DNA from: Actinomycetota bacterium
GTDB taxonomy: Bacteria; Actinomycetota; Actinomycetes; Mycobacteriales; Mycobacteriaceae
NCBI GenBank assembly: GCA_005787665.1
Contig: SYAB01000405.1
Location: 1 to 5,772, forward strand
Length of the DNA: 5,772 bases
Direction: 5' to 3'
Below are positions 1 to 5,772 of this stretch, in pieces. The position numbers and the translations under genes were made by a program. Each line of letters opens with the position of its first letter. The first letter of the stretch is position 1. The notes beneath the pieces were generated by a model, which saw only the letters and a list, made by a program, of their open reading frames with translations, searched no databases and was not told the origin of the DNA.

Positions 1-858
1 GGCAACGGCTACCACGGCGGTCTTCAGTTCGCGCCCAGCACCTGGCTCGGTTACGGCGGCGGCCAGTTCGCCTCGGTCGCCCACCTGGCCACCCGCGACC
101 AGCAGATCGCGATCGCCGAGAAGGTGCTCGCCGGTCAGGGCAAGGGCGCCTGGCCGGTCTGCGGCCGCGGCCTGTCCGCACCGACGCCGCGCGACCTTTC
201 CGCCGAACCCGCCGCGGATTCCGCCGACGAGCCCGCCACCGCCCTGGATGCACCCCTGGACGTGGTCGACGAGGCGGAATCACAGGAGCCGGCGGCACCA
301 CAGATCATCGCCATCTCCGAGACGACCGAGACCGAACCGACGACCGGAGCCTCCGAACCGGCCATCATCCAGACCGGGTTCTCGGATCCGGCACCCCTGA
401 CGCCGGCCGCCGATCCGGCGGTCCCGCCGGTCCTGCCGGCCACGGCCGTGCCCGCCCCGACGGACCCAGCCGCCCCGGCCGGTGACACCACGGCCGTCGC
501 CGCCGAACTCGTCCCCGCCGATATGCCGCACCTGCCGAGCCCCGACAGCCCGCCGCCGGGCACCAGCACCGAACCCGTCGGGCCGCAGTCGAACCCGAAC
601 GTGTCCTACCTCAAGGAACTGTGGCAGGCCCTGAAGAACGACGAGATCGACCGCGACGATCTGCTGGTCGCGTTGGCCCAGCGATCCTTCACCGCGCCAA
701 TCCCTGGCGACACGGCGGCGCCGGCGGCGGCACCCGGGCCGGCCGACGCACCGTTGCCGGCCGACACACCGTTGCCGGCCGACCCTGCTGCGCCGCCCGC
801 GCCGGCAGCTGAGGCAGAGCCGTTGCCGATTCCGGCCGCGGTCGCCCCGGCCGGCTAG
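1..858 (+). CDS. rpfA: Resuscitation-promoting factor RpfA-like, 3' part (5' end outside window)
   Basis: Frame 1 is open from the first base to a TAG at 856-858, giving the last 285 residues. The first ~57 residues are the C-terminal half of an Rpf catalytic domain: [15 protein letters not shown], then [18 protein letters not shown] and GAWPVCG, with Cys54 being the usual disulfide cysteine. Rpf proteins are secreted, lysozyme/transglycosylase-like muralytic enzymes that cleave peptidoglycan and help dormant cells regrow. The signal peptide, the catalytic Glu and the start lie upstream of the window. The rest is a long Ala/Pro/Asp/Glu-rich tail (~residues 60-285), characteristic of RpfA rather than RpfB, RpfC or RpfE. 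The tail is broken by one non-repetitive helical island at residues ~198-230 and ends in short PLPAD repeats. No LysM domain or membrane anchor is visible. The gene converges with moaE, and the two stop codons overlap. The Rpf assignment is very secure; the A paralogue is inferred from the tail and from synteny. Confidence 0.94.
   Translation, partial: GNGYHGGLQFAPSTWLGYGGGQFASVAHLATRDQQIAIAEKVLAGQGKGAWPVCGRGLSAPTPRDLSAEPAADSADEPATALDAPLDVVDEAESQEPAAPQIIAISETTETEPTTGASEPAIIQTGFSDPAPLTPAADPAVPPVLPATAVPAPTDPAAPAGDTTAVAAELVPADMPHLPSPDSPPPGTSTEPVGPQSNPNVSYLKELWQALKNDEIDRDDLLVALAQRSFTAPIPGDTAAPAAAPGPADAPLPADTPLPADPAAPPAPAAEAEPLPIPAAVAPAG
741..783 (+). repeat. 18-bp in-frame tandem repeat in the rpfA tail
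   Basis: The unit GGCCGACGCACCGTTGCC (741-758) is repeated at 759-776 with one G-to-A change and then partly again (GGCCGAC, 777-783). It encodes successive ADAPLP / ADTPLP / AD motifs in the Pro/Ala-rich tail. The unit is a multiple of three, so changes in copy number would keep the reading frame. Variable Ala/Pro repeats of this kind are known in RpfA tails. Confidence 0.8.
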
Positions 859-1280
859 GCGGAATTCACCCACTCGTCGGTGCCGTCGGCGAAGAACTGG
901 TGCTTCCACACCGGTAGCCGCGCCTTGACCGTGTCGACCAGACGCGCACAGGTGTCGAAGGCGGCCGCCCGGTGATCGGCCGAGACCGCCGCGACCAGGG
1001 CGGCGTCCCCGATCGCGAGGGTGCCGATCCGGTGACTCGCGGCCAGCGCGCGCACGCCCGTCGCAGTGGCCGCCACCTCGGCCAGGACCTCGAAGAGGAT
1101 CTGTTCGGCGTGCGGATGAGCGGAGTACTCCAGTCGCAGCACCTCGCGGGCGCCGTCGTGATTGCGGACTATCCCGGCGAACCCCACCACCGCGCCGGCC
1201 GCCTCGTGGGCGACCAGATGCTCGTGCGCGGTCAGCAGGATCGTCTCCTCGGTCACCGCGGCGCGCAGGATCCGGGTCAT
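855..1280 (-). CDS. moaE2: Molybdopterin synthase catalytic (large) subunit MoaE
   Basis: The protein is 141 residues, the usual MoaE length. MoaE forms a heterotetramer with MoaD and transfers two sulfurs to cyclic pyranopterin monophosphate to make molybdopterin in the cytoplasm. Visible family signatures are [10 protein letters not shown] (33-42, with Arg39), HPHAE (55-59), [11 protein letters not shown] (82-92), [11 protein letters not shown] (101-111) and [16 protein letters not shown] (118-133). Lys119 and Lys126 fall at the same numbers as the two important lysines of the E. coli enzyme. The ATG at 1280-1278 overlaps the TGA of mog (ATGA), and a good Shine-Dalgarno GGGGGAG lies 7 nt upstream, which settles the start. 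The TAG stop (857-855) overlaps the convergent rpfA stop. In M. tuberculosis the gene at this position is called moaE2; that suffix rests on synteny. It is the last gene of the four-gene minus-strand run. Confidence 0.95.
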   Translation of the reverse strand: MTRILRAAVTEETILLTAHEHLVAHEAAGAVVGFAGIVRNHDGAREVLRLEYSAHPHAEQILFEVLAEVAATATGVRALAASHRIGTLAIGDAALVAAVSADHRAAAFDTCARLVDTVKARLPVWKHQFFADGTDEWVNSA

Positions 1281-1753
1281 CGGTGGTCTCCCCCGGCCAA
1301 CTGGTCCAGGGCGTGCTCGAGTACGGGGGCGAGCACCTCCAGGCCGTCACGAACCCCCCCGGTCGACCCGGGCAGGTTGACGATGAGGGTCCGGCCGGCC
1401 ACCCCGCACACCCCCCTGGACAGCACCGCGGTCGGCACCGCCGGCAGACCGGACCGTCGGATGGCGTCGGCGAGTCCGGGAATCTCGTAGTCCAGCAGCG
1501 CGGCGGTGGCCTGCGGAGTGCCGTCCGTCGGCGAGATACCCGTGCCACCCGAGGTGATCACGACATCGGCGTGCCCGTCGAGTGCCGCGCGCAACGCCTG
1601 TGCGACCGCCGGACCGTCGGCCACCACCGCGGGTTCGGGGGCGTCGAACCCGCGCGAGCGCAACCAGTCCCGGATGATCGGGCCGCAGCGGTCGTCGTAG
1701 GTCCCCGCGGCCGCGCGGGTGGAGGCGATAACGACCCGGGCGGACCGGGTCAC
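1277..1753 (-). CDS. mog: Molybdopterin adenylyltransferase family protein (Mog/MoaB)
   Basis: The product has 158 residues and belongs to the MoaB/Mog fold. These proteins bind molybdopterin and activate it by adenylylation before molybdenum insertion by a MoeA-type enzyme. Signatures are [20 protein letters not shown] (6-25), the pterin-binding loop [14 protein letters not shown] (67-80), the IPGLADAIR segment (91-99) and [13 protein letters not shown] (126-138). The loop reads SPTD where many homologues have PRD; I believe this is normal for the mycobacterial form. I chose GTG at 1753-1751, which overlaps the moaC TGA in a GTGA arrangement and leaves a standard family length. The reading frame stays open upstream to 1999, but that extension is Arg/His-rich shadow of moaC. 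The stop overlaps the moaE start. Single-domain Mog and MoaB are hard to separate by sequence; the name follows mycobacterial usage. Confidence 0.92.
   Translation of the reverse strand: MTRSARVVIASTRAAAGTYDDRCGPIIRDWLRSRGFDAPEPAVVADGPAVAQALRAALDGHADVVITSGGTGISPTDGTPQATAALLDYEIPGLADAIRRSGLPAVPTAVLSRGVCGVAGRTLIVNLPGSTGGVRDGLEVLAPVLEHALDQLAGGDHR
1288..1294 (-). promoter_or_regulatory. Shine-Dalgarno site of moaE
   Basis: On the minus strand GGGGGAG sits 7 nt before the moaE ATG, inside the end of mog. It is the only strong Shine-Dalgarno-like site among the Moa gene starts here and fixes the moaE start codon. Combined with the ATGA overlap it points to both reinitiation and independent initiation. 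Confidence 0.65.
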
Positions 1754-2250
1754 CGCGGCGCCGTCCAGATGCCGGTCTTGCCGCCCTCCTTGCGCACCAC
1801 GTGGATGTCGTCGATGCGGGCCGCCGGGTCCACAGCCTTGATCATGTCGTACACCGTCAGGGCCGCGACGCTCACCGCGGTCAGCGCCTCCATCCCGACG
1901 CCCGTGCGATCGGTGGTCCGCACGGTGGCGGTGACGTCCAGGTGGCTCGGCCCGATACCGAAGTCGATGTCGACGCCGGTGAGGGCCAGTTGGTGGCACA
2001 TCGGAATGAGTTCGCTGGTCCGTTTGGCGGCGAGGACACCGGCGACCCGCGCCGTGGCCAGCGCATCCCCCTTGGGAAGACCGCCGGAGGCAATCATCGC
2101 GATCACCTCGGCAGTGGTACGCACGGTGCCTGCTGCACTCGCAGTGCGCGCGGAGGCGGGTTTGGCGGACACATCCACCATCCGCGCCGCACCGTGGTCG
2201 TCAAGGTGCGACAGGCGCCGTCGGGGAAGCCCGGAGGGCCCGCCGGTCAC
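1750..2250 (-). CDS. moaC2: Cyclic pyranopterin monophosphate synthase MoaC
   Basis: The product has 166 residues, a normal MoaC length. MoaC converts 3',8-cyclo-7,8-dihydro-GTP, made by MoaA, into cyclic pyranopterin monophosphate. Signatures in order are LSHLDDHGAARMVDVSAK (13-30), LPKGDALATARVAG (58-71), AAKRTSELIPMCHQLALTGV (74-93), RTTDRTGVGMEALTAVS (111-127), ALTVYDMIKAVD (130-141) and VRKEGGKTG (152-160). Lys60, His86, Asp135 and Lys138 match the E. coli active-site set Lys51, His77, Asp128 and Lys131. The position matching E. coli Glu112 is Gly119 (GVGMEAL instead of GVEMEAL), which is odd. The GTG start at 2250 lies 2 bp after the stop of the small upstream gene; only a weak AGGT precedes it, so coupled translation is likely. 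The M. tuberculosis syntenic gene is moaC2. Confidence 0.95.
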   Translation of the reverse strand: MTGGPSGLPRRRLSHLDDHGAARMVDVSAKPASARTASAAGTVRTTAEVIAMIASGGLPKGDALATARVAGVLAAKRTSELIPMCHQLALTGVDIDFGIGPSHLDVTATVRTTDRTGVGMEALTAVSVAALTVYDMIKAVDPAARIDDIHVVRKEGGKTGIWTAPR

Positions 2251-2252
2251 CG

Positions 2253-2441
2253 CTACCTGTTGACGACGGTGACCGGGTGCAGGTACGGCAGCGACGAGGC
2301 CGGCAGCGGGAACGTCAGGTCTCCGAACGGGGAGAGTGGGCCCACCCGGTCAGAGGCCAGTTCGCTCACCGCGTGATCGTCCGGATCCCGGGTCGGCCAG
2401 CCGTTGTCGACGTACCTTTTCTTGCTCGAATTCTCTGCCAC
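2253..2441 (-). CDS. Conserved small protein of unknown function heading the moa run (Rv0863 type)
   Basis: With the GTG at 2441-2439 the product has 62 residues, beginning [21 protein letters not shown] and ending [13 protein letters not shown] know no function or domain for it. It is small and polar at the N-terminus, then Pro-rich and hydrophobic ([19 protein letters not shown]), with no signal peptide, membrane segment or cysteine. It is considered real because it fills the space exactly, ends 2 bp before moaC, has sensible composition, and occupies the same place as Rv0863 in M. tuberculosis. The start is the uncertain part. In-frame GTG codons at 2513 and 2528 would give 86 or 91 residues but would overlap the start of the divergent gene. 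The 2441 start fits a leaderless mRNA. Its position suggests co-expression with molybdenum cofactor genes; any role there is inference. Confidence 0.72.
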   Translation of the reverse strand: MAENSSKKRYVDNGWPTRDPDDHAVSELASDRVGPLSPFGDLTFPLPASSLPYLHPVTVVNR

Positions 2442-2449
2442 GGGATCAT

Positions 2450-2463
2450 TCTGACATCTGACG
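2450..2463 (+). repeat. Tandem 7-mer TCTGACA/TCTGACG in the divergent region
   Basis: TCTGACA (2450-2456) is followed directly by TCTGACG (2457-2463). The pair covers and lies just upstream of the possible minus-strand -10 box. It could be an operator half-site pair, but two seven-base copies can arise by chance. Confidence 0.35.
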
Positions 2464-2491
2464 GCCGGACTCGCGTCGATGCCGGCTGTTT

Positions 2492-2497
2492 TACCCT
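2492..2497 (+). promoter_or_regulatory. -10 element TACCCT for the helicase-associated gene; leaderless start likely
   Basis: TACCCT matches the actinobacterial TANNNT -10 pattern and lies in the short T-rich stretch GTTTTACCCT. Its last T is at 2497, so transcription would start about 7-9 nt later, at or beside the A of the ATG at 2506. No Shine-Dalgarno sequence precedes that ATG, which fits a leaderless mRNA, common in mycobacteria. No convincing -35 hexamer is present at the usual spacing. Confidence 0.5.
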
Positions 2498-2505
2498 GGT
2501 CAGCA

Positions 2506-4776
2506 ATGACCACGCACTCCCCGCCCACCGGGCCCCGGCGGGGCGTGCCGTTGGGGCGATGGCTCGCCGATCTGCCCGACGAGCGACTGCTCCGGTTGCT
2601 CGAACTGCGCCCCGACCTCGCCCAGCCCGCCCCCGGCAGTCTTGCCGCACTTGCGGCCCGGGCCGCGTCCCGCCAGTCGATCAAGGCCGCCGCCGACGAG
2701 TTGGACTTTCTGCACCTGGCGGTACTGGACGCTCTGCTGGTGCTGCGGGCCGACCACGACGCCGTCCCGGTCGCCGACCTGGTGTCACTGCTGGCCGGCC
2801 GAACGGGCGACGCCGACCTGCTCAGGGCCCTGGAGGACCTTCGCGAACGGGCGCTGGCCTGGGGCGAGGAGGACGTCCGCGTCTCGGCGGAGTCCTCCGC
2901 CGCGCTGCCGTGGTTCCCGGGTCAGGCCGTCGCCGAGGACCCGAGCCGGTCAGCCGGCGAACTCACCACAGCCATCGAGGACCTCGACGATCCGGCACGC
3001 GCGGTGCTGGAGCGGCTGGTGGTCGGCTCGCCGGTGGGCCGCACCCGTGATGCCGCGCCCGGGACCCCGGTGGATCGCCCGGTCCAGCGCCTGCTGGCGG
3101 CGGGCCTGTTGCGCAAACTCGACGACGAGACGGTGGTGCTGCCCCGTGACGTCGCAGCGGTGCTGCGCGGCGAGCAACCCGGACCGCGGGAGCTGACGCC
3201 CCCCGACCTCGCGGTGTCGACGGCCACCGTCAAGGACGTCGACGGATCGGCGGCGGGTGCGGTGCTGGAACTCTCCCGGCAGATCGAAACGGTGCTGGAG
3301 AACCTCTCGAGCGCACCGGTGCCCGAATTGCGCAGCGGCGGCCTCGGGGTGCGCGAGGCCAAGCGGCTGGCCAAGATGACCGGAATCGACGAGCGCCGAC
3401 TGGGGCTGATCCTGGAACTCGCGGCGGTGGCCGGGCTGATCGCCAGCGGGGTTCCCGACCCGCTGCCGCCCGGCGATGCGGTGAGCTACTGGGCGCCGAC
3501 GGTGGCCGCCGACCGGTTCGCCGAAGCGCCGCCGGCGACACGCTGGCTGCAGCTGGCCACCGCCTGGCTCGATCTGCCGTCCCGCCCCGGCTTGATCGGG
3601 CAGCGCAGTCCTGACGGGAAACCCTATGCCGCCCTGTCGGATTCACTGTATTCCACGGCCGCTCCGCTGGACCGCCGGCTGCTGCTCGGATTGCTCGCCG
3701 GGCTGCCGGCGGGTCGCGGGGTCGATGCCGCGCAGGCCTCCGCGGCGCTGATCTGGCGCCGCCCGCGGTGGGCCGCCCGACTCCAGCCCACCCCGGTCGG
3801 ACATCTGCTCGAGGAAGCCCATGCGGTCGGACTCACCGGTCGCGACGCGTTGAGCACACCGGCCCGCGTCCTGCTGACTGAGGGCGAGCAGGATGCACTG
3901 GCCGCGATGGCCGCGGCCCTGCCCGCACCGATCGACCACTTCCTGGTGCAGGCCGATCTCACCGTGGTGGTCCCCGGTCCCCTGCAACGGCACCTGGCCG
4001 AGGAACTCGGCGCGGTGGCGGATGTCGAGTCAGCGGGGGCGGCGATGGTCTATCGGGTCGGCGAGCAGTCCGTGCGGCGGGCGCTGGATTCCGGGCGCAC
4101 CGCCGAGGGACTGCAACGGTTCTTCGAGACATACTCGAAAACCCCTGTCCCCCAGGGACTCAGCTATCTGATCAATGACGTCGCACGCCGGCACGGACAA
4201 CTCCGGGTGGGTATGGCGTCATCTTTCGTTCGCTGCGATGATCCCGCCCTGCTGTCGCACGCCATCAACGCTCCGGGACTGTCGGCGCTGGAGACACGAC
4301 TGCTCGCGCCGACGGTCGCGGTGTCCGCGGCCCCGATCGCCGAGGTGCTCGAGGCTCTCCGCACAAGCGGATTCGCCCCGGCGGCCGAGGACCAGTCCGG
4401 CGCGATCGTCGACCTGCGTCGCCGCGGCTGCCGGGTGCCGCCGGTTGCGGTCCGACGGGTTCCCCGGGCGGCCCCGGCGCCCAACCCACAGAATCTGGCC
4501 ACCGTCGTGGCGGTGTTGCGCAGGATCGACACCGCGCCACTGGGCGCGGCGCGGTTGGACGCTGCCGTGGTGATGGCGCTGCTGCAGCAGGCAATCGCGC
4601 ACGGCACCGACGTGCTGATCGGCTACGTCGATGCCGCCGGAGTCTCGACCCAGCGAGTGGTCCGGCCACTGGGCGTGCACGGCGGTCGGTTGGTGGCCTG
4701 GGACTCGGCGCATAGTCGACCTCGTGAGTTCGCCGTGCACAGGGTGACGTCGGTGATGTCGGCCGACGACGGATAA
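2506..4776 (+). CDS. Helicase-associated protein with XPB N-terminal-like and WYL-like domains (Rv0862c type)
   Basis: The product has 756 residues and is probably cytoplasmic, with no signal peptide or membrane segment. The first half holds several helical segments resembling winged-helix domains: residues 16-85 ([19 protein letters not shown]...), 160-221 ([17 protein letters not shown]...VVLPRD) and 282-315 ([21 protein letters not shown]). Residues 479-637 resemble the XPB/Ssl2 N-terminal module ([39 protein letters not shown]), and the same module starts the next gene. Residues 690-751 look like a WYL domain ([39 protein letters not shown]). No helicase ATPase motifs are present, so it is not itself a helicase. 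I chose ATG 2506; a start at 2479 would add nine residues but lies upstream of the likely promoter. It ends in tandem TAA TGA stops 7 bp before the XPB gene, indicating an operon. A role as DNA-binding or regulatory partner of XPB is inferred. Confidence 0.9.
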   Translation: MTTHSPPTGPRRGVPLGRWLADLPDERLLRLLELRPDLAQPAPGSLAALAARAASRQSIKAAADELDFLHLAVLDALLVLRADHDAVPVADLVSLLAGRTGDADLLRALEDLRERALAWGEEDVRVSAESSAALPWFPGQAVAEDPSRSAGELTTAIEDLDDPARAVLERLVVGSPVGRTRDAAPGTPVDRPVQRLLAAGLLRKLDDETVVLPRDVAAVLRGEQPGPRELTPPDLAVSTATVKDVDGSAAGAVLELSRQIETVLENLSSAPVPELRSGGLGVREAKRLAKMTGIDERRLGLILELAAVAGLIASGVPDPLPPGDAVSYWAPTVAADRFAEAPPATRWLQLATAWLDLPSRPGLIGQRSPDGKPYAALSDSLYSTAAPLDRRLLLGLLAGLPAGRGVDAAQASAALIWRRPRWAARLQPTPVGHLLEEAHAVGLTGRDALSTPARVLLTEGEQDALAAMAAALPAPIDHFLVQADLTVVVPGPLQRHLAEELGAVADVESAGAAMVYRVGEQSVRRALDSGRTAEGLQRFFETYSKTPVPQGLSYLINDVARRHGQLRVGMASSFVRCDDPALLSHAINAPGLSALETRLLAPTVAVSAAPIAEVLEALRTSGFAPAAEDQSGAIVDLRRRGCRVPPVAVRRVPRAAPAPNPQNLATVVAVLRRIDTAPLGAARLDAAVVMALLQQAIAHGTDVLIGYVDAAGVSTQRVVRPLGVHGGRLVAWDSAHSRPREFAVHRVTSVMSADDG

Positions 4777-4783
4777 TGACCTC

Positions 4784-5772
4784 ATGACTGACGGCCCCCT
4801 GATCGTGCAGAGCGACAAGACCGTGTTGCTCGAGGTCGACCATGAGCAGGCCGACGCCGCTCGGGCCGCCATCGCCCCGTTCGCCGAACTCGAGCGCGCC
4901 CCCGAGCATGTGCACACCTACCGGGTCACCCCGCTCGCACTCTGGAACGCCCGGGCCGCCGGGCACGACGCCGAACAGGTGGTCGACGCCCTGGTCAGCT
5001 TCTCCCGCTACGCCGTCCCGCAACCGCTGCTGGTCGACATCGTCGACACCATGGCCCGCTACGGCCGACTGCAGTTGGTCAAACATCCCGCCCACGGACT
5101 GTGCCTGATCAGCCTCGACCGCGCGGTGCTGGAGGAGGTGCTGCGCAACAAGAAGATCACGCCGATGCTCGGCGCCCGGATCGACCCCGACACCGTGGTC
5201 GTCCACCCCAGTGAGCGGGGCCGGGTCAAGCAGATGCTGCTCAAGATCGGCTGGCCCGCCGAGGATCTGGCCGGCTACGTCGACGGCGAGGCCCATCCGA
5301 TCACTCTGGCTCAGGACGGCTGGGAGTTGCGGGACTACCAGCAGATGGCCGCGGATTCGTTCTGGGCCGGCGGTTCCGGCGTGGTGGTACTGCCGTGCGG
5401 AGCCGGCAAAACCATCGTGGGGGCCGCGGCAATGGCCAAAGCGGGTGCCACCACGCTGATCCTGGTGACCAACACGGTGGCCGGTCGGCAGTGGAAGCGG
5501 GAGCTGATCGCGCGGACCTCCCTCACCGAGGAGGAGATCGGCGAGTACTCCGGGGAGCGCAAGGAGATCCGCCCGGTCACCATCGCGACCTACCAGGTGA
5601 TCACCCGCCGCACCAAGGGCGAGTACCGGCACCTGGAACTGTTCGACAGCCGCGACTGGGGACTGATCATCTACGACGAGGTGCATCTGCTGCCGGCCCC
5701 GGTGTTCCGGATGACCGCCGATCTGCAGTCCCGGCGGCGCCTGGGCCTGACCGCGACGCTGATCCGCGAAGA
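4784..5772 (+). CDS. ercc3: DNA repair helicase XPB (Ercc3 family), 5' part, cut by window end
   Basis: The first 329 residues are present; as I recall, the complete mycobacterial protein is about 540. XPB is a superfamily 2, 3'-to-5' ATP-dependent DNA helicase/translocase. The eukaryotic homologue opens DNA in TFIIH for repair and transcription, and the bacterial role is less settled. Residues 6-175 are the N-terminal damage-recognition-like module (LIVQSDKTVLLEV, HTYRVTPLALWNA, AVPQPLLVDIVDTMARYGRL). The helicase core follows: ELRDYQ (181-186), Walker A PCGAGKT with Lys209 (204-210), LILVTN, ATYQVI, the DEVH box (298-301) and motif III TAT (323-325). The window ends in LIRE plus GA, which would complete the RED motif typical of XPB enzymes. 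The ATG at 4784 gives the conserved start MTDGPLIVQSDKT; only a weak GACGGA lies upstream. The second helicase domain is outside the window. It is co-transcribed with the preceding gene. Confidence 0.96.
   Translation, partial: MTDGPLIVQSDKTVLLEVDHEQADAARAAIAPFAELERAPEHVHTYRVTPLALWNARAAGHDAEQVVDALVSFSRYAVPQPLLVDIVDTMARYGRLQLVKHPAHGLCLISLDRAVLEEVLRNKKITPMLGARIDPDTVVVHPSERGRVKQMLLKIGWPAEDLAGYVDGEAHPITLAQDGWELRDYQQMAADSFWAGGSGVVVLPCGAGKTIVGAAAMAKAGATTLILVTNTVAGRQWKRELIARTSLTEEEIGEYSGERKEIRPVTIATYQVITRRTKGEYRHLELFDSRDWGLIIYDEVHLLPAPVFRMTADLQSRRRLGLTATLIRE

Larger units (their letters stand above)
2442..2505. promoter_or_regulatory. 64-bp divergent promoter region
   Basis: This is the only sizeable non-coding stretch in the window. 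It separates the minus-strand moa run from the plus-strand helicase pair, so promoters for both must lie here or inside the flanking gene starts. It is less GC-rich at both ends than the coding DNA (ATCATTCTGACATCTGA on the left, GTTTTACCCT on the right). It contains a plus-strand TANNNT -10 element (2492-2497) and a weaker minus-strand candidate CAGAAT (2453-2448). With that -10, the minus-strand transcript would begin close to the GTG at 2441. Confidence 0.6.

Noticed and set aside
135..569. A 144-codon minus-strand frame opposite the RpfA tail
   Set aside because: Its Gly/Ala/Ser/Val-rich product simply mirrors the low-complexity Ala/Pro tail on the plus strand.
838..880. Possible intrinsic terminator at the rpfA/moaE junction
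   Set aside because: GC-rich palindromic bits such as CCGGCCGG occur, but there is no stable stem of useful length followed by a T-tract on either strand.
280..1548. A 422-codon minus-strand open frame across rpfA, moaE and part of mog
   Set aside because: The translation is Arg/Gly-rich and unlike any family, while moaE and mog in another frame of the same strand show full family motifs.
1754..1999. N-terminal extension of mog by 82 residues
   Set aside because: The extra segment is Arg/His/Gly-rich shadow of moaC. The GTG at 1753, overlapping the moaC stop, gives the normal family length.
2451..2456. CTGACA as a -35 box for the plus-strand gene
   Set aside because: It lies about 35 nt before the TACCCT element, far beyond the usual 16-19 nt, and no -10 sequence is found at proper spacing.
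2479..2505. Upstream ATG giving nine more residues to the helicase-associated protein
   Set aside because: The extension (MPAVLPWSA) covers the likely -10 box, and the ATG at 2506 fits a leaderless start.
2442..2684. Long form (143 residues) of the small protein heading the moa run
   Set aside because: The added part is Ser/Arg-rich antisense of the start of the divergent gene and would need a promoter inside that gene. Intermediate GTG starts at 2513 and 2528 cannot be fully excluded.
4265..5686. A 473-codon open frame on the minus strand across the end of the helicase-associated gene and the XPB gene
   Set aside because: Both plus-strand genes are unmistakable family members here. The antisense product is rich in Arg, Gly, Pro and His with no recognisable domain, a typical shadow in high-GC DNA.
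1..5772. Defence system, mobile element or horizontally acquired island
   Set aside because: No transposase, integrase, inverted terminal repeats, tRNA or CRISPR repeats were seen. Composition is uniform and the gene order is that of a conserved mycobacterial core region.

Overview
The window is high-GC DNA with an overwhelming preference for G or C at third codon positions. Its gene order and protein sequences match a mycobacterial chromosome. The closest layout I can recall is the Mycobacterium tuberculosis segment Rv0861c to Rv0867c, read in the opposite orientation. The XPB helicase fragment in particular agrees almost residue for residue with my memory of the M. tuberculosis protein. A Mycolicibacterium or related member of the Mycobacteriales is the best guess; the species cannot be named from the sequence alone.

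Left part (1-858, plus strand): the 3' part of a resuscitation-promoting factor gene of the rpfA type. It holds the end of the catalytic Rpf domain followed by a long Ala/Pro-rich secreted tail. Its stop codon overlaps, on the opposite strand, the stop codon of the next gene.

Middle part (855-2441, minus strand, read right to left): a tightly packed four-gene run. It comprises a 62-residue protein of unknown function, moaC (cyclic pyranopterin monophosphate synthase), mog (molybdopterin adenylyltransferase family) and moaE (large subunit of molybdopterin synthase). The junctions are 2 bp, a 4-bp GTGA overlap and a 4-bp ATGA overlap, so the genes are almost certainly co-transcribed and translationally coupled. 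Together they cover an early step, the sulfur-insertion step and the adenylylation step of molybdenum cofactor synthesis. The partners moaA and moaD are not in the window; by synteny they would be expected to the left of rpfA.

Right part (2506-5772, plus strand): starting from a 64-bp divergent promoter region, a 756-residue helicase-associated protein (Rv0862c type) is followed after 7 bp by the gene for the XPB/Ercc3 DNA helicase. The helicase gene is cut by the window edge just after motif III. The most interesting observation is that these two neighbours share a module of about 160 residues: the N-terminal region of XPB reappears near the C-terminal end of the upstream protein, which then ends in a WYL-like domain. 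This suggests that the two products act together in DNA repair or nucleic-acid remodelling.

I saw no mobile element, CRISPR array, tRNA, rRNA or riboswitch. The only non-coding stretches are the 64-bp divergent region and gaps of 2 and 7 bp. This is mostly a conserved housekeeping locus. The helicase pair, the small unknown protein and an unusual MoaC residue are the points worth following up.
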